Source: Carettochelys insculpta
Taxonomy: Eukaryota; Chordata; Testudines; Carettochelyidae
DNA length: 64,000 nucleotides
Direction: 5' to 3'
Assembly: GCF_033958435.1 (NCBI RefSeq)
Contig: NC_134160.1
Location: 12,821,001-12,885,000 of the forward strand
Shown here: positions 12,701 to 24,700 of the stretch, piece after piece
How the letters are laid out: the number at the start of each line of letters is the position of its first letter
Numbering within the stretch: the stretch's first letter is position 1
Made by a program: the position numbers and the translations under genes
The notes under the pieces: generated by a model
The model's input: the letters and a program-made list of their open reading frames with translations, nothing else
Database searches by the model: none
Told to the model about the DNA's origin: nothing

Positions 12701-15700
12701 AGTGCCCTCTGCTGTACCTGCTCCAATGCATCCACATCCTTTTTGTATCGGGCAGCCCAGAACTGGACACAATACTCCAGCTGTGGCCTCACCAGTGCTG
12801 AATAGAGGGGAATAATTACTTCTCTAGATTTGCTGGAAATGCTCCTTCTAATGCACCCCAGTTTGTCATTAGCCTTTTTGGCTGCAAGGGCACACTGTTG
12901 ACTCATATCCAGTCTCTGATCCACTACAATCCCCAGGTCCTTTGCTGCTGCACTGCTACTTAGCCAGTTGGTCCCCAGCTTGTAACAATGCTTGGCATTC
13001 TTCCATCCCAGATGCAGGACTCTGCACTTGTCCTTGGTGAACCTCATCAGATTACCTTTCACCCAATCCTCCAGTTTACCGAGGTCACTCTGGATCCTAT
13101 CCCTGCCCTCCAACATACCTACCTGATCCCCTAGCTTAGTGTCATCTGCAAATTTGCTGAGGGTGCAATCCATCCCCTCATCAAGGTCATTAATAAAGAT
13201 GTTGAACAGTAGTGGCCCTAGAACCAGTTCTGGGAGCACTCCACTTGAAACCAACCTCCAACCAGACATAGAGCCATTGATCGCTACCCGTTGGGCCCAA
13301 CCATCTAGCCAGCTTTCTATCTACCTTACAATCCATACTTCCTTAATTTATGGGCAAGAATGTTGTGGGAAACTGTATCAAAAGCTGAATAGTAACAGAG
13401 AGTAAGCCGTGCTAGTCTATACACTATCAAAACAAAAAGCAGTGAAGTAGCACTTTAAAGACTAGCAAAATAGTTTATTAGGTGAGCTTTCGTGGGACAG
13501 ACCCACTTCTTCAGACCATAGCCAGACCAGAACAGACTCAATATTTAAGACACAGAGAACAGACTCAATATTTAAGACACAGAGTTCTGTGTCTTAAATA
13601 TTGAGTCTGTTCTGGTCTGGCTATGGTCTGAAGAAGTGGGTCTGTCCCACGAAAGCTCACCTAATAAACTATTTTGCTAGTCTTTAAAGTGCTACTTGAC
13701 TGCTTTTTGTTTTGATAGTGTATCAAAAGCTGTATCACATCCATTGACTTCTGCCCTTCCGCAGAGCTGGTTACCTCCTCACAGAAGCTAATCAGATTGG
13801 TCAGGCATGACTTGCCCTTAGTGAATCCATGTTGACTACTCTTGATCACTTTCCCCTCTTCCAAGTGCTTCAGAAGGGATTCCTTGAGGATCCCCTCCAT
13901 GATTTTTCCAGGGACTGACTAAAGGCTGACTGGTCTATAGTTCCCTGGATTGTCCGTCTTTCCTTTTTTAAATATGGGCACTACATTTGCCTTTTTCCAG
14001 TCATCTGGGACCTCTCCTGATCTTCATGAGTTTTCAAAGATAGTGACCAAAGGCTCTGCAGTGGCCTCTGCCAATTCTCTCAGTACCCTTGGATGCATTA
14101 AATTTGGACCCAGGATTTGTGTGTGTCTAGCTTTTCTAAATATTCCTTAACCTGTTCTTTTCCCACCAAGGGCTGCCCACCTCCTTTCCGTACTCCATTG
14201 CCTAGTGCCATAGTCAGGGACCTGACCTCGTCCATCAAGACAGAGGCAAAAAATGCATTGAGTACTTCAGCTTTTCCCCCATCATCTGTCACAAGGTTAC
14301 CTCTGTCATCCAGTAATGGCTCCACACCCTCCCTGATCATCCTCTTATTGTTACCATGCCTGTAGAAACCTCTCATTACCTTCACATTCTTTGTTAGCTG
14401 TAGTTCCAATTGTGCTTTTGCCTTCCTGATTACTTCCCTGCATTCTCTAGCAATATATTTATACTCCTCCTTAGTCATCTGTCTAAGTTTCCACTTCTTA
14501 TATGCATCCTTTTTGAGTTTAAGCTCATAAAGGATTTCCCTGGTAAGCCAAACTAGTTGCCTACCATATTTGCTTTTCTTACTGCACATCATTTTTAAAA
14601 TACTGTCAGTTCTCCTGAACTCCTTTTCACTTCATATAAGCTTCCCAGGGGATCCTGTCCACCAGTTCTCTCAGGGAGTTGAAGTCGGCTCTTCTGAAAT
14701 CAAGGCTCTGTATTTTACTGCTCACCTTTCTTCCTTTCATCAGGATCCTGAAATCTACCATCTCTTGATAGCTGCAGCCTAGGTTACCTCCCACTTCTAT
14801 TTCTCCTACTAGTTCTTCCCTGTTTGTGAGCAACAGGTCAAGCTGTGCATGGCTCCTGCTCCGTTCCTTCAGCACTTGTACCAGGAAGTTATCCCCAACA
14901 TTCTCCAAAAAGTTCCTGAATTGCCTGTGTGCTGCTCTATTAGTCTCCCAACAAATGTCAGGGGGATTAAAGTCTCCCATGAGAACCAGGGCCTGTGATT
15001 TGGAAGCATCTCTTAATTGTCTGAAAAAATGCTCATTTACCTCATCTACCTGATCTGGTGGTCTATAGCAGACACCAACCACAACATCACCTCTGTTGCT
15101 TCCGCTTCTAAGCTTACCACAAAGACTCTCAACTGGCTTTTCTCCCTCCATATACTGGAGCTCTGAGCAACCATATTGTTCTGTTACATACATCGACATG
15201 CCTCCTCCTTTTCTCCCCTGCCTGTCCTTCCTGAACAGTTTACACCCTTCCACGGCAGTGCTCCAGTTATGCGAGTCATCCCACCAAGTCTCCATTATTC
15301 CATCATCTCGTACTCCTTTGACTGTGCCAGGGCCTCAGATCTTCCTGTTTGTTTCCCAGGCTTCTTGCATTTGTGTACAAACAACTTAGATAACTAGCTG
15401 ATTGGCCTACCCTCTCCTTTCCAATTGGGGTCCTCCTCTGGTGTTCCTACCTGCATCCCCACTTACCTCAGGGCTTGTGTCATGGTCCCCTGATGAACCT
15501 GGTTTAAAGCCCTTCTCACTAGGTTTGCAAGCCTGCCCACAAAGATGCTCTTTCCTTTGTTCATTGGGTGGAGCCTGTCACTTCCTAACAATCCTTGTTT
15601 TTGAAACAGAATCCCATGGTTGAAGAAACCAAAGCTCTCTCTCTGATACCACCTGCGCAACCACTCATTTGCTTCAATGATTCAACTATCCCTACCTGGA

Positions 15701-18700
15701 TCCCTTCCTTCAACAGGAAGGGTGGACAAGAACACCACTTCTGTTCCATATTCCTTCATTCTCCTTCCCAGAGTTACATAATGTGCTCAAGGTCATTCTT
15801 TGCTGTGTCATTAGTTCCTACATGGAGAAATGGGAAGAGATAATAATCCACAGGTTTGATGATTTTTGGAAGTCTTTAACTTCCTGGATTCTAGCTCCTG
15901 GTAAGCAGCAAACTTCCCAAGATTCCAGGTCTGAATGACAAATGGATGACTCCATCGCTCTTAAGAAGGAGTCCCTGACCACCACCATCTTCTGCTCTGA
16001 GGGGTGGTGGTCATAGAACCCTGTCCCTAGAACTATGCATCCCATGCCTTTCAGTCAGTGGGGTCTTCACCTGATCCCTTCCCTGAGAGGTCTATGCGAC
16101 AGTGTTCTCCACCATAGCAGCTGTGCATAGAGCCTGAAAGTGGTTGCTTACCTCCACTGGAATTAGAGATACCTGAATTGGCTTTCTTCTCCTGGAGGCT
16201 ACATGCTTCCAGTTTTCTTCCTCTGTTTGTACTGCCCTCACTGGTTGCTCAGCCACCTGTGCCTGCAGTACTAAATGAAGCCTTCTGTCAAGGAATTCTT
16301 CATCTTCTCTGATGGACTGGAGGGTCGCTATTTGAGCCTCAAGTCCTTTAACCTTTTCCTCCAAGATGGCGACCAGCTTGCACGTGGTACAGACGAAATC
16401 GTTTCTATCTTCTGGGAGGAAGACAAATATGGCACATGCTGTGCAGGTCACAACAGCTGGTTTGTCACTATCCATTTTTCCCTTTCGTCAGAGAGTCTCT
16501 CAGATGGGTTTAGTGCCACCTTGAAGGACAGAAGAGAAACAAAACTGTAAGAAAGAGACTAATCAGTAACCACAGAGCCCCATCCAGTGTACGGCATGTC
16601 ATCTCCTCTGGCACTCAGAGGCTAGCGACACCCAGAGTGTAGGGTTCCATTCCTGACCTTGTCGGCTAGTAGTCATCAATGCACTTCTCCCCTAGGAACT
16701 TAGCTTGTTCTTTTTGCTTAGTTTGGAAAACAGATGACTTGGAGGGGACGTAATAGCAGCTTTCAAGTACCTGAAGGGGTGTTACAAGGGGGAGGGAGAA
16801 AAACTGTTATTCTTGGCCTCTAAGGATAGGACAAGAAGCAGTGGGGTTAAACCACAGCAGGGAGGTTTAGGTTGGACATGAGGAAAAATTTCCTAGCCGT
16901 CCAGGTGGTTTAGTATTGGAATAAATTGTGTAGGGTGGTTGTAGCATCTCCCTCGTTGCAGATATTTAAGAAGAGATTGGATAAATATCTAACAGGGATG
17001 ATATAGATGGTGCTTGGCCCTGCTGTGAGTGCAGGGGACTGGACTTGATGACCTTTCAAGGTCCCTTCCAGTTCTAGTATTCTATGGTTGTATTCTATGT
17101 AGTATTCTAGTATTCTTTCCCCAGTCCCGTGAAGCACTAAGAATGTATTTAAAACACATGCCATTGAAACAGCCAGCTGGATTAACAGAGCTTCTCATTT
17201 CATACATGGCTCAGATATAGTTGTTATCGGCCAGTACAGAATTCCCAGGACTCTTTCCTCTGCTGCAGTGTCATTCCTTGTGGTGGGCTGTGAATGAATG
17301 TCCCCTTCACTGCCACGTGTGCTGATCCATGTGCTTTTCTGCTCTGATTTCCAGACAATCCTCATTCACCTGCTGTTGTGCCTGGTCACTTTCTACACAG
17401 TCTATTACATGATTGGAAGCATCTGCTCTGGAGCTTTCAGGTGAGGCTGCTGTTTTGAACAGAGCAGAGTAGAGAAGAGCAGCTCTGACACTGAGCTCAT
17501 CCAAATGAAATCAAGAGAGCTGATTCAGTGAGCACCGTGTTGCTTTCCCTTGATTGGACTCCTCCTAAGTGTGATGGTTAGGCTGTGGGGTCCTGCTTTT
17601 CCCAGTCATGTGGCTTTTGCTTGGTGGTTTGCCCCACAGCTGACCACATTATTTTTAGTTTAGTTGCTGGTGAAATATACCAGGCTGCATTACTGTGGAG
17701 CCTGACGTTCTCTTTATCCACAGAACAAGGACAGCCCAGACAAAGTGGGGGCGAGCATAAGTGTGCAGGCAGAGATTTTTATGAGAATGTAAAAGAGTCA
17801 AGTATTCAGGTCCAGCTCCACAAAACTATGTGGACATTTTACTCCCACTAAATACCTAAATACCTTTTTAAGATGTCCACTAAATTTCAGTGGAATCTGG
17901 ATTCCTAATATTGGAGTCTCTTTTGAAAATCCCAACCCAAACTGTTGGCCTCTGTGCTGCCGGTATCAACAAAGGGGGCCAGTTAGCATCAACTGGATGA
18001 GGCAGTTTGGGAGAAGCAGACCCTAGCCCCTGGAAGCTGGACAGGTTACCCCACAGGCTTCCAGATGGCACAGTGGGTGCCATTTAAATGTCAACTGGCA
18101 TTGCACGGGCTCCAGGTTTATATCTTGTTCTTAAATGCAGGATGGCGGGCAGGGGGGAGTATGGAAGGCTATAATAATGTATGGGCACTGTAAGCTGACC
18201 TGTTCATTGGGATGCCTATTTTATGAATACATTGGGTTAGTTTAACAGGTGGCTTTTGGGGGAAACATGCTACTGTAGGCATGTGAAACTTAGACAACAT
18301 GCAAGTGTCATTTGAAGGCATTTGAACAATGTCATCAACGTTGACTCAGAAGAATCCTAAATCTCTCTTGGGAGGACAGGTGCACGGGCACTAGCATCCT
18401 GGAAGAGTCAAACATGACCAGCATTGAAGCCATTATATTCACCAACAACTTCATTGGAGTGGTCTTGTGGTTTGGATGTCTGATCAGAGCCTCCCAAAAC
18501 AGATTCTGGTTTCCGATTGGTGGAAGGACAGAGGAGTGTTGGGGGCCAGAGGATGTGCTGAGGGCACACATGAAAAAGTGCAGCATTGGTGTTGACGCTT
18601 TGGGAGAATTTTGCCCAGGACTGTCTGCAGTAATCTGTGAGGGGGTAGCACAATTTGAGAGGTCCCACCGCAGTGCAGACGAGGAGTGGCAGAGAAGAAG

Positions 18701-21700
18701 AAAAGAGCAGCAAAAATTGCCGTGTGCCCTTCCAACACCTGACCCTTCTGCAATATACCTATCCCATAGACTGGGAAAAGACCTTGACAGGTCATGGAGT
18801 CTAGACCCCTGCACTCACAGCAGGACCTATCAACATCCCTGATAGACGTTTTTTTTTTTAAATCTATTTGCCCCAGAGCCCTAACGGGCCCTCCCAAGGG
18901 TTTATCAAACCAACGCTCAAACCACTGAGCTGTCCCTCCTCCTCATGAGACCTGCGCCTCCCGAATCAGGCTGGTCAGCCATCAGTGGGCTCCCAAGTAG
19001 ACGAGTGACATGAGTTACTGAGTGACTGCTAAGACAGATAGAGAGGAACAAGCAGAAAGGGAAAGAAAGGCAGAAAATAAACCATTTCTAAGCCAATCCT
19101 TGTGAGTTGTTAAGACAATGGCAAGGCTGGAAAAGGCTGGGAATGCAGAAGAACAAAAGACTTCTTGCGGGGTGAGAAAGGGACACTTTCTCGCTCCTGA
19201 GGAGCTGTTTGAAGTAATCAGAGGCACAGGTTCCCAGGGCGCTGTGTGAAGAAGTCAGGCCTGCCTAGGACAGCTGGAAGGGATGATAAATTTTCGTTAA
19301 ATACATGCTTGTGGACTGTTGGTTTAAAATTCTTTTTTCTCTAAATACTTTGTTCCTACTGAACATAAACACTTTGGTTGAAGGACATGGACCACTGTTC
19401 AGAAGTTCACTTCAGGAGGGGTGAAAGTACAAGACCTGCCTCCTGTGGGAGAGCTCACTACGTCTACCCACAGAGTTATTTCAAAATAGCCTCGCTGTCG
19501 TCTCACAAGGCACACGCTATTTTGAAATAAATTTAAATAGTGGATATGTTATTTTGAAACTGGGAAACCTCATTGCAGGAGGAATAACACCTGTTTGAGA
19601 AAATGCTATTGCTAAATAGGTCAAAATAGATCAAAATAGCACAATTTTGAATGAGCCATTGTGGCATTCAATGGCACTATTTCAAAACAGACACTATGGC
19701 CAGGTCTACATGGTACACTGCTGCCAGCAGGGTCATGCAAATGAGGGCACTCAGCAATGCAAATGGGTGCTCATTTGCATAACCATATGCCTCATTTGCA
19801 TAATCATGTAAGATCACTGTCCCAGTAGAGGCTTCTGTTGTCACAAAACAAGCCGCAAAAGTCAACATGGTTTCTGTAAAGGGAAGTCATGTCTTACTAA
19901 TCTATTAGAGTTCTTTGAAGCGGTTAACAAGCATGCGGACGGGGGGATCCAGTAGACATAGTATACTTAGATTTCCAGAAAGCCTTTGACATGGTCCCTC
20001 ACCAAAGGCTCTTATGTAAATTAGGTGGTCATGGGATAGGAGGAAAGATCCTTTCATGGACTGGGAACTGGTTAAAAGACAGGAAACAAAGGGTAGGAAT
20101 AAATGGTAAATTTTCACAATGGAAAAAGGTAACTAGTGGCATTCCCCAAGGATCAGTCCTGGGACCAATCTTGTTCAACTTATTCATCAATGAGCTTGAG
20201 AAAGGGGTAAGCAGTGAGGCGGCAAAGTTTGCAGATGACACCAAACTGTTCAGGCTAGTCCAAACCAAAGCAGACTGTGAAGAACTTCAAAAAGATCTCA
20301 GCAAACTGAGTGATTGGGCAGCAAAATGGCAAATGAAATTTAATGTGGGTAAGTGTAAGGTAATGCACATTGGGAAAAATAACCCCAATTATACATATAA
20401 TATGATGGGGGCAAATTTAGCTACAACAAATCAGGAAAGGCATCTTGGAATTATAGTGGATAGTTCTCTGAAAACATCCACGCAGTGTGCAGTGGCAGTC
20501 AGTAAAGCAAATAGGATGTTAGGAATAATTAAAACAGGGATAGAAAATGAGACGAAGAATATCTTACTTCCCCTATATAAAACTATGGTACGCCCACATC
20601 TTGAGTACTGCGTGCAGATGTGGTCTCCTCACCTCAAAAAAGACATATTGGCATTAGAAAAGGTTCAGAAAAGGTCAACAAAAATGATTAAGGGTTTGGA
20701 GCGGGTCCCATATGAGGAGAGGCTAGAGAGACTGGGACTTTTCAGTCTAGAAAAGAGGAGACTGAGGGGCGATATGATAGAGGTATATAAAATCATGGAT
20801 GGTGTGGAGAAAGTGAATACAGAAAAGTTATTTACTTGTTCCCATAATATAAGAACTAGGGGACACCAAATGAAATTAAAGGGTAGCACGTTCAAAACTA
20901 ATAAAAGAAAGTTTTTCTTCACACAGCGCACAGTCAACCTGTGGAACTCCTTACCAGAGGACTCTGTGAAGGCCAGGACTCTAACAGAGTTTGAAAAAGA
21001 GCTCAATAAATATTTGGAGGTTAGGTCCATAGATGGCTATTAGCAAGAGGTGAGGTACGGTGCCTGGCCTTTTGTCGAACGTGGGAGATGAATGGCAGGA
21101 GACAAATTGCTTGATCGTTGTCTTCGGTTCACCTCCTCTGGGGCACCTGGCATTGGCTACTGTCGGCAGACAGGATACTGGACTAGATGGACCTTTGGTC
21201 TGACCCAGTATGGGCATTCTTAGGTTCTAAGCCATGTAGATAGGGTTCTGTCAACCAAAACCCCACATGTCGAAAAAATAAGGAATAAGGGGCTGTCAAT
21301 GAAGGGTGGGGGTTTGTTGACAGAACTCAATCTACACAGCTTGTTTTGTGATGCTAGAAGCCTCTGCTGGAACAGTGATCTCTCAAGGCTATGCAAATGA
21401 GGTATGTGACTATGCAAATGAGCACCCATTTGCATTGTCAAGGGTGCTCATTTGCATTGTCATGTGTGGTCATTTGCATGACATTGATGGCAGCAGTGCA
21501 CCACATAGACACAGCCTCTGTATCCAGAATTCTAGTTCGAAATAGCTGGGTGCTATTCAAAATGCGTTTTGGGGTGTAGCTGTATTATTTAAAAAAAAGA
21601 TATTTTGAAATAACTCTGCAGTGCAGACATAGTCTCAAGAGACCACAGAGCACCAGGGATGCAGCTGGCCCTGTAACAATGGCATACAAGCTCAGCTCTC

Positions 21701-24700
21701 CTAGTGAACAGGCAAATGTTGACTTTTCAGTGGGGATCAGTCTAAAAGCTGCTGATTGTTTTTAATTTCCTCAGATCTTCCTCTCTCCATTTTTCCTTCC
21801 AGGCTGGACACATTTGATGGACTTATCCCCTTTGAATTTAACACAGAACCATCTCACTCAAATCCCAAATATCTAGGTAAGTCGTGTGGGCGACAAGGCC
21901 ACTTTGTAATGGGCAAAATCACAGGCATTCTTCCAAGTCAGAACAAGAAGCAGTCAAGTAGCACTTTAAAGACTAGCAAAATAATTTATTAGGTGAGCTT
22001 TTGTGGGACAGACCCACTTCTTCAGACCATAGCCAGACCAGAACAGACTCAATATTTAAGGCACAGAGAACCAAAAACAATAATCAAGGAGGACAAATCA
22101 GAAAAAAAAAGATCAAGGTGAGCAAATCAGAGAGTGGAGGGGTGAGGGAGGAAGGTCAAGAATTAGATTAAGCCAAGTATGCAGACAAGCCCCTGTAGTG
22201 ACTCAGAAAGTTCCCATCCTGGTTCAAACCACGTGTTAATGTCCCGAATTTGAATATAAAACCAGTTCGGCTGTTTCTCTTTGAATAACGGTGCAAAAGT
22301 TTTTTTTCAGTAACACACATACCTTTAGGTCATTAATAGAATGCCCCATTCAATTAAAATGTTGATGGAATGGTTTGTGGATCTGGAATGTTTTGATGTC
22401 TGTTTTGTGCCCATTAACCCTTTGTCTAAGGGAGTTTGAAGTCTGTCCAATATACAAAGCATCTGGGCATTGTTGGCACATGATGGCATATATGATGTTA
22501 GTAGAGGAGCATGACAAAGTGCCCGTGATTCTGTGAGTAACCTGGTTAAGTCCAGTGATGGTATTTCCAGAAAAGATATGTGGACAAAGCTGGCAGCGGG
22601 CTTTGTTGCAGGGAAAGGTTCCAGAACTGGTATTCCTGCGGTATAGACTGTGACTGTTTGTGAGGATCCTTGTAAGGTTGGGAGGTTGTCTGTAGGAGAG
22701 AACAGGCCTGTCACCCAGGGCCTTCTGGAGTGTGGCATCCGGATTAAGAATAGGTTGTAGGTCTTTAATAATTCATTGCAGTGGTTTGAGTTGCGGGCTG
22801 TAGGTAATGACCAGTGGTGTTCTGTTCTTGGCTTTTTTGGGCCGATCTTGGAGTAGCTGGTCTCTGGGTATTCGTCTGGCCCTGTCGATTTGTTTTTTTA
22901 CTTCTCCTGGTGGGTAATTCAGTTATGAATTATGAATATTTGAATAGTTTGAATATGAATATTTGAATATGAATAGTTTTTGGTCTCTGTCAGTTGGATC
23001 AGAGCAAATGCGATTGTATCTATGAGCTTGACTGTAAACAATGGATCTAGTTATGTGTGCAGGATGGAAGCTAGAAGGGTGTAGGTAAGTCTAGCAATCA
23101 GTAGGTTTTCAGTACAGTGTGGTATTGATCAGGCCATCCTTGATTAGTACTGTAGTGTCCAGGAAATGTATCTCTTGTGTGTTGTAATCAAGGCATAAGA
23201 TGATGGTGGGGTGTAGATTGTTAAAGTCTCTGTGGAATTCTTGTAGAGCCTCTATACCATGGGTCCAAATCATAAAGATGTCATCAATGTATCTTAAGTA
23301 GAGGAGGGGTAATAGGGGACGAGAGCTGAGGAATTGTTGTTCTAGGTCACCCATAAATATATTAGCATATTGTGGGGCCATGGGGGTGCCCATAGCAGTT
23401 CCAAACTTTCGCACCGCTATTCAAAGTGAAGCAGCTGAGCTGGCTTTTATATTCAAATTCGGCACATTAACACGTGTTTTGAACCGGGATGTGAACTTTC
23501 TGAGTCACTATAGGGGCTCGTCTGCATACGTGGGTTAATCTAATTCTTGACCTTCCTCCCCCACTCCTCCACTCTCTGATTTGCTCACCTTGATCATTTT
23601 TTTCTGATTTGTCCTCCTTGATTACGGTTTTTGGTTCTCTGTGCCTTAAATGTTGAGTCTGTTCTGGTCTGGCTATGGTCTGAAGAAGTGGGTCTGTCCC
23701 ACGAAAGCTCATCACCTAATAAATTATTTTGCTAGTCTTTAAAGTGCTACTGGACTGCTTTTTGTTTTGATAGTGTATAGACTAGCACGGCTCCCTCTCT
23801 GTCTTTCCAAGTCAGAAGTATGTTAATCTCTGGCTGGGAGAGAGGGGGATGGGTGAGGTTGGAGGAACAGACTCAGCGTAGCCACTGGGAAAATAATGAA
23901 CTGGTTCCCAGCTATTCCAAAGAGACAGCACTGGATTTCTTTGCCTCACGGGTATGGACGTTGTGTACATCTCCTTCAGTACCTCCCTTTCGAATCAGCA
24001 GACGCTGAATTCCAATAAACCTCCAGGATCATTTGGAGCTTTCCCTTTGCGCCCAATGGGCAGGGACCCCATAAACCCAGGGCTCCCTCCTGGGAGATGA
24101 TTCCATCTTTCATTCAGAATATCGGCTGCTCTCCCTTCTCATTTCTCTAGTGAATTTGCTGTCCATGGAACTGACCTACTTCATCTGCGGTCTTCTCTTT
24201 GCTGCTCTGCTGAAGCAATGGGTCTGGGACTATGCCATCACTGTCACACTGGCCCATGTGGCACTGGCCTCTGTAGGTGAGTCTGAAGGGAGTGGGTTGG
24301 GCCAGTCAAATTAATTTAGCTAAATGCCTTCTACTGTCGTCTTCCATTCTCAATTTCAGCTGGAAGTGGGGTGTTTGCCTCCCTGTCATTAGCGATAAGG
24401 GAGCACTGATGTGTATTCTTACTCAGCTGCTGTGTCTCACCCTTGCAGGGGCGGGTGCATATTTCCTAAGAGCTTCACACATTAGCCTCGATTTAAGAAC
24501 AACTCCAGCAGGAGTTTCAGTTTCCCTGTAATTGGTCCTGAAACATGCCCAGGGTGATGCAGTGACTCAGAGTTAACTGGAAAGTAACTTTTGCAAAATA
24601 CCCATGTGCCATTGCCCACTTACCCACCTGGTTTCCTCTTCCTCTTTTAAAATCTGCCTTCCCTCTAGTGCAGTGTATTAAACTCACTCTCTCCAATTTA

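Larger units (their letters stand above)
12310..16690 (-). mobile_element. Nearly full-length CR1 LINE, interrupted by a fold-back insertion
   Basis: On the minus strand it reads 5' UTR, ORF1 (16475-16092 and beyond), ORF2 endonuclease (15295-14627), linker (14592-14098) and reverse transcriptase (13900-13661 and 13269-12373). The 3' end lies near 12310. A 331-bp Penelope-derived palindrome (13388-13718) sits inside the RT. Several frameshifts and stops make it inactive. Confidence 0.88.
19697..21516. mobile_element. Middle palindromic MITE (TTTGCAT-rich arms), split by CR1
   Basis: Left arm begins ggccaggtctacatggtaca and ctgctgcc; right arm ends ggcagcagtgcaccacatag and acacagcc. Both arms repeat atgcaaatgag-like units. 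Left arm ...gttgtcacaaaacaag mirrors right arm cttgttttgtgatg..., so the interruption lies at the palindrome centre. Confidence 0.7.
19457..21635. mobile_element. Outer palindromic MITE, split by nested insertions
   Basis: Left end actacgtctacccacagagt with ttatttcaaaata, right end tattttgaaataactctgca then gtgcagacatagt: inverted ends about 2.2 kb apart. The interior is taken up by a second MITE and a CR1. Confidence 0.65.
21944..23804. mobile_element. Penelope-like element with inverted arms and 13-bp duplication
   Basis: Exact duplication ttccaagtcagaa at 21931-21943 and 23805-23817. From 21944 to about 23413 the element reads on the minus strand (3' UTR, GIY-YIG, RT). From about 23428 to 23804 a second 3' end reads on the plus strand, finishing tagactagcacggctccctc. 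Both 3' ends therefore face outward. Lies in intron 3 of the TMEM244-like gene. Confidence 0.92.

Noticed and set aside
18335..18897. Overlapping ORFs of 101-159 codons on both strands
   Set aside because: They shadow one another, match no family I know, and one runs into a SINE.
19457..21635. CRISPR-like or satellite array from the repeated atgcaaatgag motifs
   Set aside because: The repeats are arranged as mirrored palindrome arms of a MITE, not as regular direct repeats with spacers.
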